Source: Planctomycetota bacterium
GTDB taxonomy: Bacteria > Planctomycetota > B15-G4
Reading direction: 5' to 3'
Length of the DNA: 64,000 nt
NCBI GenBank assembly: GCA_020638905.1
Contig: JACKHP010000013.1
Coordinates: forward strand, 1-64,000
Shown here piece after piece: positions 61,626-64,000 of this stretch. The position numbers and the translations under genes are program-made. How positions within the stretch are numbered: position 1 is the first letter of the stretch; each line of letters starts with the position of its first letter. The notes under the pieces are model-generated. The model was given only the letters and a program-made list of their open reading frames with translations. It was not told where the DNA came from and searched no databases.

Positions 61626-64000
61626 ATGTCCGTCCGTCGTCCGTCGTCGTGGCTCGTCGCGTGCGCGCCGCTCTCGCTGTGCCTGGCCGCGGTCCTCGCC
61701 TCGTCCGCGCAGGCACAGGCCGATCCCGGGTTGCGTCCGCTGCGACAGGGCGACCCGGTCGTCTTCTCCTACGACGAACCGTTCTTCGGCGACGCGCACC
61801 ACGACGCGTCGATCCCGTCGCCCGACGACCTGCTGGGACAGCCGCTTGGCAGCCGCATCGCGCACCACGACGAGATCCTGCGCTGCTTCGACCTGTGGGC
61901 CCGGCAGTCGCCGCGCATGACGCTCGTCGAGCACGGGCAGACCTTCGAGGGACGTCGCCTCGTGCACGCGATCGTCACGTCCGAGGCGAACCAGGCGCGG
62001 CTCGACGACATCCGCGCGGCGCTGCGTCGCATCGACGACCCGCGCGGGCTCTCCGAGTCGGAGGCGAAGGACCTGCTGCGCGACCTGCCGGCCGTGGCGT
62101 GGATGGGCTACAGCATCCACGGCGACGAGACGTCCGGCAGCGACGCCGCGCTGGCCCTCGCGTACCACCTCGTCGCGGGGCTCGACGCCGACGTGTCGGG
62201 GCTGCTCGACTCGCTCGTGATCGTGATCGACCCGTGCCTGAACCCCGACGGACGCGAGCGCCTGCTCGGCATGGTCGAACAGTCGGCGGGACGCGTCCCC
62301 ACGCTCGACCACGAGGCGATGCAGCGCGGACGCTGGCCGTGGGGCCGCGGCAACCACTACCAGTTCGACATGAACCGCGACTGGCTCTCGGGCACGCAAC
62401 CCGAGACCCGCGGGCGCTGGAGCGCGGCCCGCGACCTGATCCCGCAGCTCTTCGTCGACGCGCACGAGATGGGCGAGCTCGACACCTTCCTGTTCTACCC
62501 GCAGGCCGATCCGCACAACCCGAACCTGCCGCCGTCGCTCGACCGCTGGCAGCAGGTCTTCGCGGACGACGCCGCGTCGGCCTTCGACGCGCACGGCTGG
62601 CCGTACTACACGCGCGAGTGGGCCGACGCCTGGGCTCCGTTCTACTCCGACGCGTGGGGCTCGCTGGGCGGTGCGGTGGGCATGCTCTACGAGCAGGCGC
62701 GCACGTCGGGCTTCGCGCTGCGCGACGCGAACGGACGCATCCGCACCTACCGCGAGGCGGTGCACCGCCAGCTCACCGCGAGCTGGGCGAACCTGCGCAC
62801 GCTGTCCCAGCACCGGCTCTCGGTGCTGCTCGACTTCGCGGCCCAGGCGCGGCTCGACATCGATCCCGAGGCGCCCTTCCGGGGACGCGCGTTCGCGCTG
62901 CGTCCCGGGAGCCACCCCGACCGCGAACGCGCGCTCGTGTCGCTGCTGCTCGCCCAGGGCATCGAGGTCTATCGCACCGGCGACGCGCTCGACGCGAAGG
63001 CGGCCGACGACGCGCACGGCGTCCACGCCGACGAACTCGAGCTGCCGGCCGGGACGCTGGTCGTCCCGGTGCTGCAGCCCGAGGCCCCGCGCGTGCTGGC
63101 CATGCTGCGCTTCGACGAGCGGCTCGACGACGCATCGGTGCTGCGCGAACGCAGCAAGCTCGAGCGCAAGGCCGAGAGCGGACTCTACGACGTCACCGCC
63201 TGGTCGCTGCCGCTGCTCGCCGACCTCGACGCGCTGTGGATCGACGCGCCGCCGTCCGACGGGCTCGAGCGCGTGAGCGCGCCCGACGCGCAGCCGTCCG
63301 GCGGCGTGGTGGCGACCGTCGACGGACGCCCCGCGTTCGGCTGGATCGTCGACGGACGCGACGACCGCTCGGTCGCGTTCGCCGCGCGCGCGCTCGAAGC
63401 CGGCCTGGCCGTGCACCTCTCCGACGAACCGTTCACCAGCGGCGGACGGTCGTATCCGCGCGGCAGCCTGCTCGTGCGCCGCGCCGACAACGGCACCGAC
63501 GTGTTCGCGCGCGTGCAGGGCGCCGCCTTCGTCGCCGGCGTCCCGGCGTACGCGACCTCGAGCGGACGCTCGCCCGACGACGGTCCCGACCTGGGCGGCG
63601 GGCACTTCCTGCCGCTCGCCCGGCCGCGCGTGGCGCTGCTGTCCGACATGCCGGTGCGTCCCGACGCCTTCGGACACGTCTGGTACCACCTCGACCAGAT
63701 CGTGGGCGAGCCGGTCTCGATGCTCGACGCCCAGGCCTTCGACGGCTACGACCTGCGTCGCTACAACGTCCTCGTGCTGCCCGCCGCGTTCGGACTCGAC
63801 GGCTTCGTCGGCGAGCACGCCGAGGCGTTGGCCGAGTGGGTCTCGTCCGGCGGCACGCTCGTCGCGCTGGGTGACTCGGCCGGCGCCGTGGCCGCCTCGG
63901 GCTCGCTCGGATCGGTGGTACGTCGCCGCGACGTGCTCGACGACCTCGACGGCTACACGTTCGCTGCGCAGCGCGAGCGCGCCGCGCGCGACGTGACGGT
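61626..64000 (+). CDS. Secreted M14-family metallopeptidase (3' end outside window)
   Basis: Zinc carboxypeptidase-like enzyme, at least 791 residues visible, C-terminus missing. A signal peptide (LVACAPLSLCLAAVLASSAQA) precedes the catalytic domain at about 75-360. The zinc ligands are His and Glu in YSIHGDETSG near 165-170 and a later His in FVDAHEMGE near 280; the general base Glu probably lies in LYEQARTSG near 355. The RDWLSGTQPETRG segment near 250 fits the substrate-binding arginine region. A long downstream domain of more than 400 residues, perhaps a class I glutamine amidotransferase-like fold, follows as in other M14 proteins of this size. Confidence 0.9.
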   Translation, partial: MSVRRPSSWLVACAPLSLCLAAVLASSAQAQADPGLRPLRQGDPVVFSYDEPFFGDAHHDASIPSPDDLLGQPLGSRIAHHDEILRCFDLWARQSPRMTLVEHGQTFEGRRLVHAIVTSEANQARLDDIRAALRRIDDPRGLSESEAKDLLRDLPAVAWMGYSIHGDETSGSDAALALAYHLVAGLDADVSGLLDSLVIVIDPCLNPDGRERLLGMVEQSAGRVPTLDHEAMQRGRWPWGRGNHYQFDMNRDWLSGTQPETRGRWSAARDLIPQLFVDAHEMGELDTFLFYPQADPHNPNLPPSLDRWQQVFADDAASAFDAHGWPYYTREWADAWAPFYSDAWGSLGGAVGMLYEQARTSGFALRDANGRIRTYREAVHRQLTASWANLRTLSQHRLSVLLDFAAQARLDIDPEAPFRGRAFALRPGSHPDRERALVSLLLAQGIEVYRTGDALDAKAADDAHGVHADELELPAGTLVVPVLQPEAPRVLAMLRFDERLDDASVLRERSKLERKAESGLYDVTAWSLPLLADLDALWIDAPPSDGLERVSAPDAQPSGGVVATVDGRPAFGWIVDGRDDRSVAFAARALEAGLAVHLSDEPFTSGGRSYPRGSLLVRRADNGTDVFARVQGAAFVAGVPAYATSSGRSPDDGPDLGGGHFLPLARPRVALLSDMPVRPDAFGHVWYHLDQIVGEPVSMLDAQAFDGYDLRRYNVLVLPAAFGLDGFVGEHAEALAEWVSSGGTLVALGDSAGAVAASGSLGSVVRRRDVLDDLDGYTFAAQRERAARDVT

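Overview
The window is a 64 kb chromosomal segment of very high GC (about 70% or more by eye), densely coded, with no gap over about 250 bases. No rRNA, tRNA, insertion sequence, prophage, integrase or CRISPR array was seen. The gene set suggests a planctomycete, probably one of the high-GC marine lineages. Pointers are a very long FG-GAP repeat protein with a 'QGATLYFQAW'-type C-terminus, ECF sigma genes beside a serine/threonine kinase whose DFG motif reads DWG, a kinase with a WD40 propeller, a sulfatase-fold lipoprotein, and a MoxR/von Willebrand A operon. The phylum call is an inference from gene content, not from a marker-gene tree.

Layout. 1-3833 (minus): rimO, pgsA, pgpA and a truncated HAMP/SpoIIE phosphatase. 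4046-8533: a large secreted beta-propeller protein, a lipoprotein and a D12-class DNA adenine methylase downstream of ftsK (8556-11399). 11631-12707: a PilZ protein divergent from ftsK. 12785-16948 (minus): housekeeping operon aroF-tpiA-secG-yicC-gmk-rpoZ behind a good sigma-70-like promoter. 17105-24604: a GspK-like pseudopilin, a glycosyltransferase, a ZntB/CorA transporter and a giant MscK-like channel. 24691-27689: two anchored or exported proteins of unknown function. 27930-30978 (minus): acr3-arsC-arsR with a well-formed promoter/operator, preceded by an SdpI-like membrane protein and a DinB-fold protein. 31052-41112: exported amidase, DinB-like protein, lipoprotein, HTTM-DUF393 fusion, alkaline-phosphatase-superfamily lipoprotein, thioredoxin-like repeat protein and a GNAT acetyltransferase. 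41220-49322 (plus): seven-gene Bat-type operon. 49338-52474 (minus): small membrane protein and FG-GAP protein. 52701-58725 (plus): ECF sigma, WD40 kinase, orphan kinase N-terminal domain, second ECF sigma. 58757-64000: radical SAM/SPASM protein, galactokinase and a truncated M14 metallopeptidase.

Genes working together. The Bat operon encodes a MoxR ATPase, a DUF58 protein, two membrane VWA proteins and BatD/BatE-like partners, with five successive GTGA stop/start overlaps. ArsR, ArsC and Acr3 form a complete arsenate reduction and arsenite efflux unit. RimO-PgsA-PgpA and AroF-TpiA-SecG-YicC-Gmk-RpoZ are tightly packed housekeeping runs. The ECF/kinase cluster and the FG-GAP protein share a divergent promoter region. 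A short TANNNT element, often preceded by TGG or CGG, recurs upstream of many transcription units and is proposed as the local -10 element.
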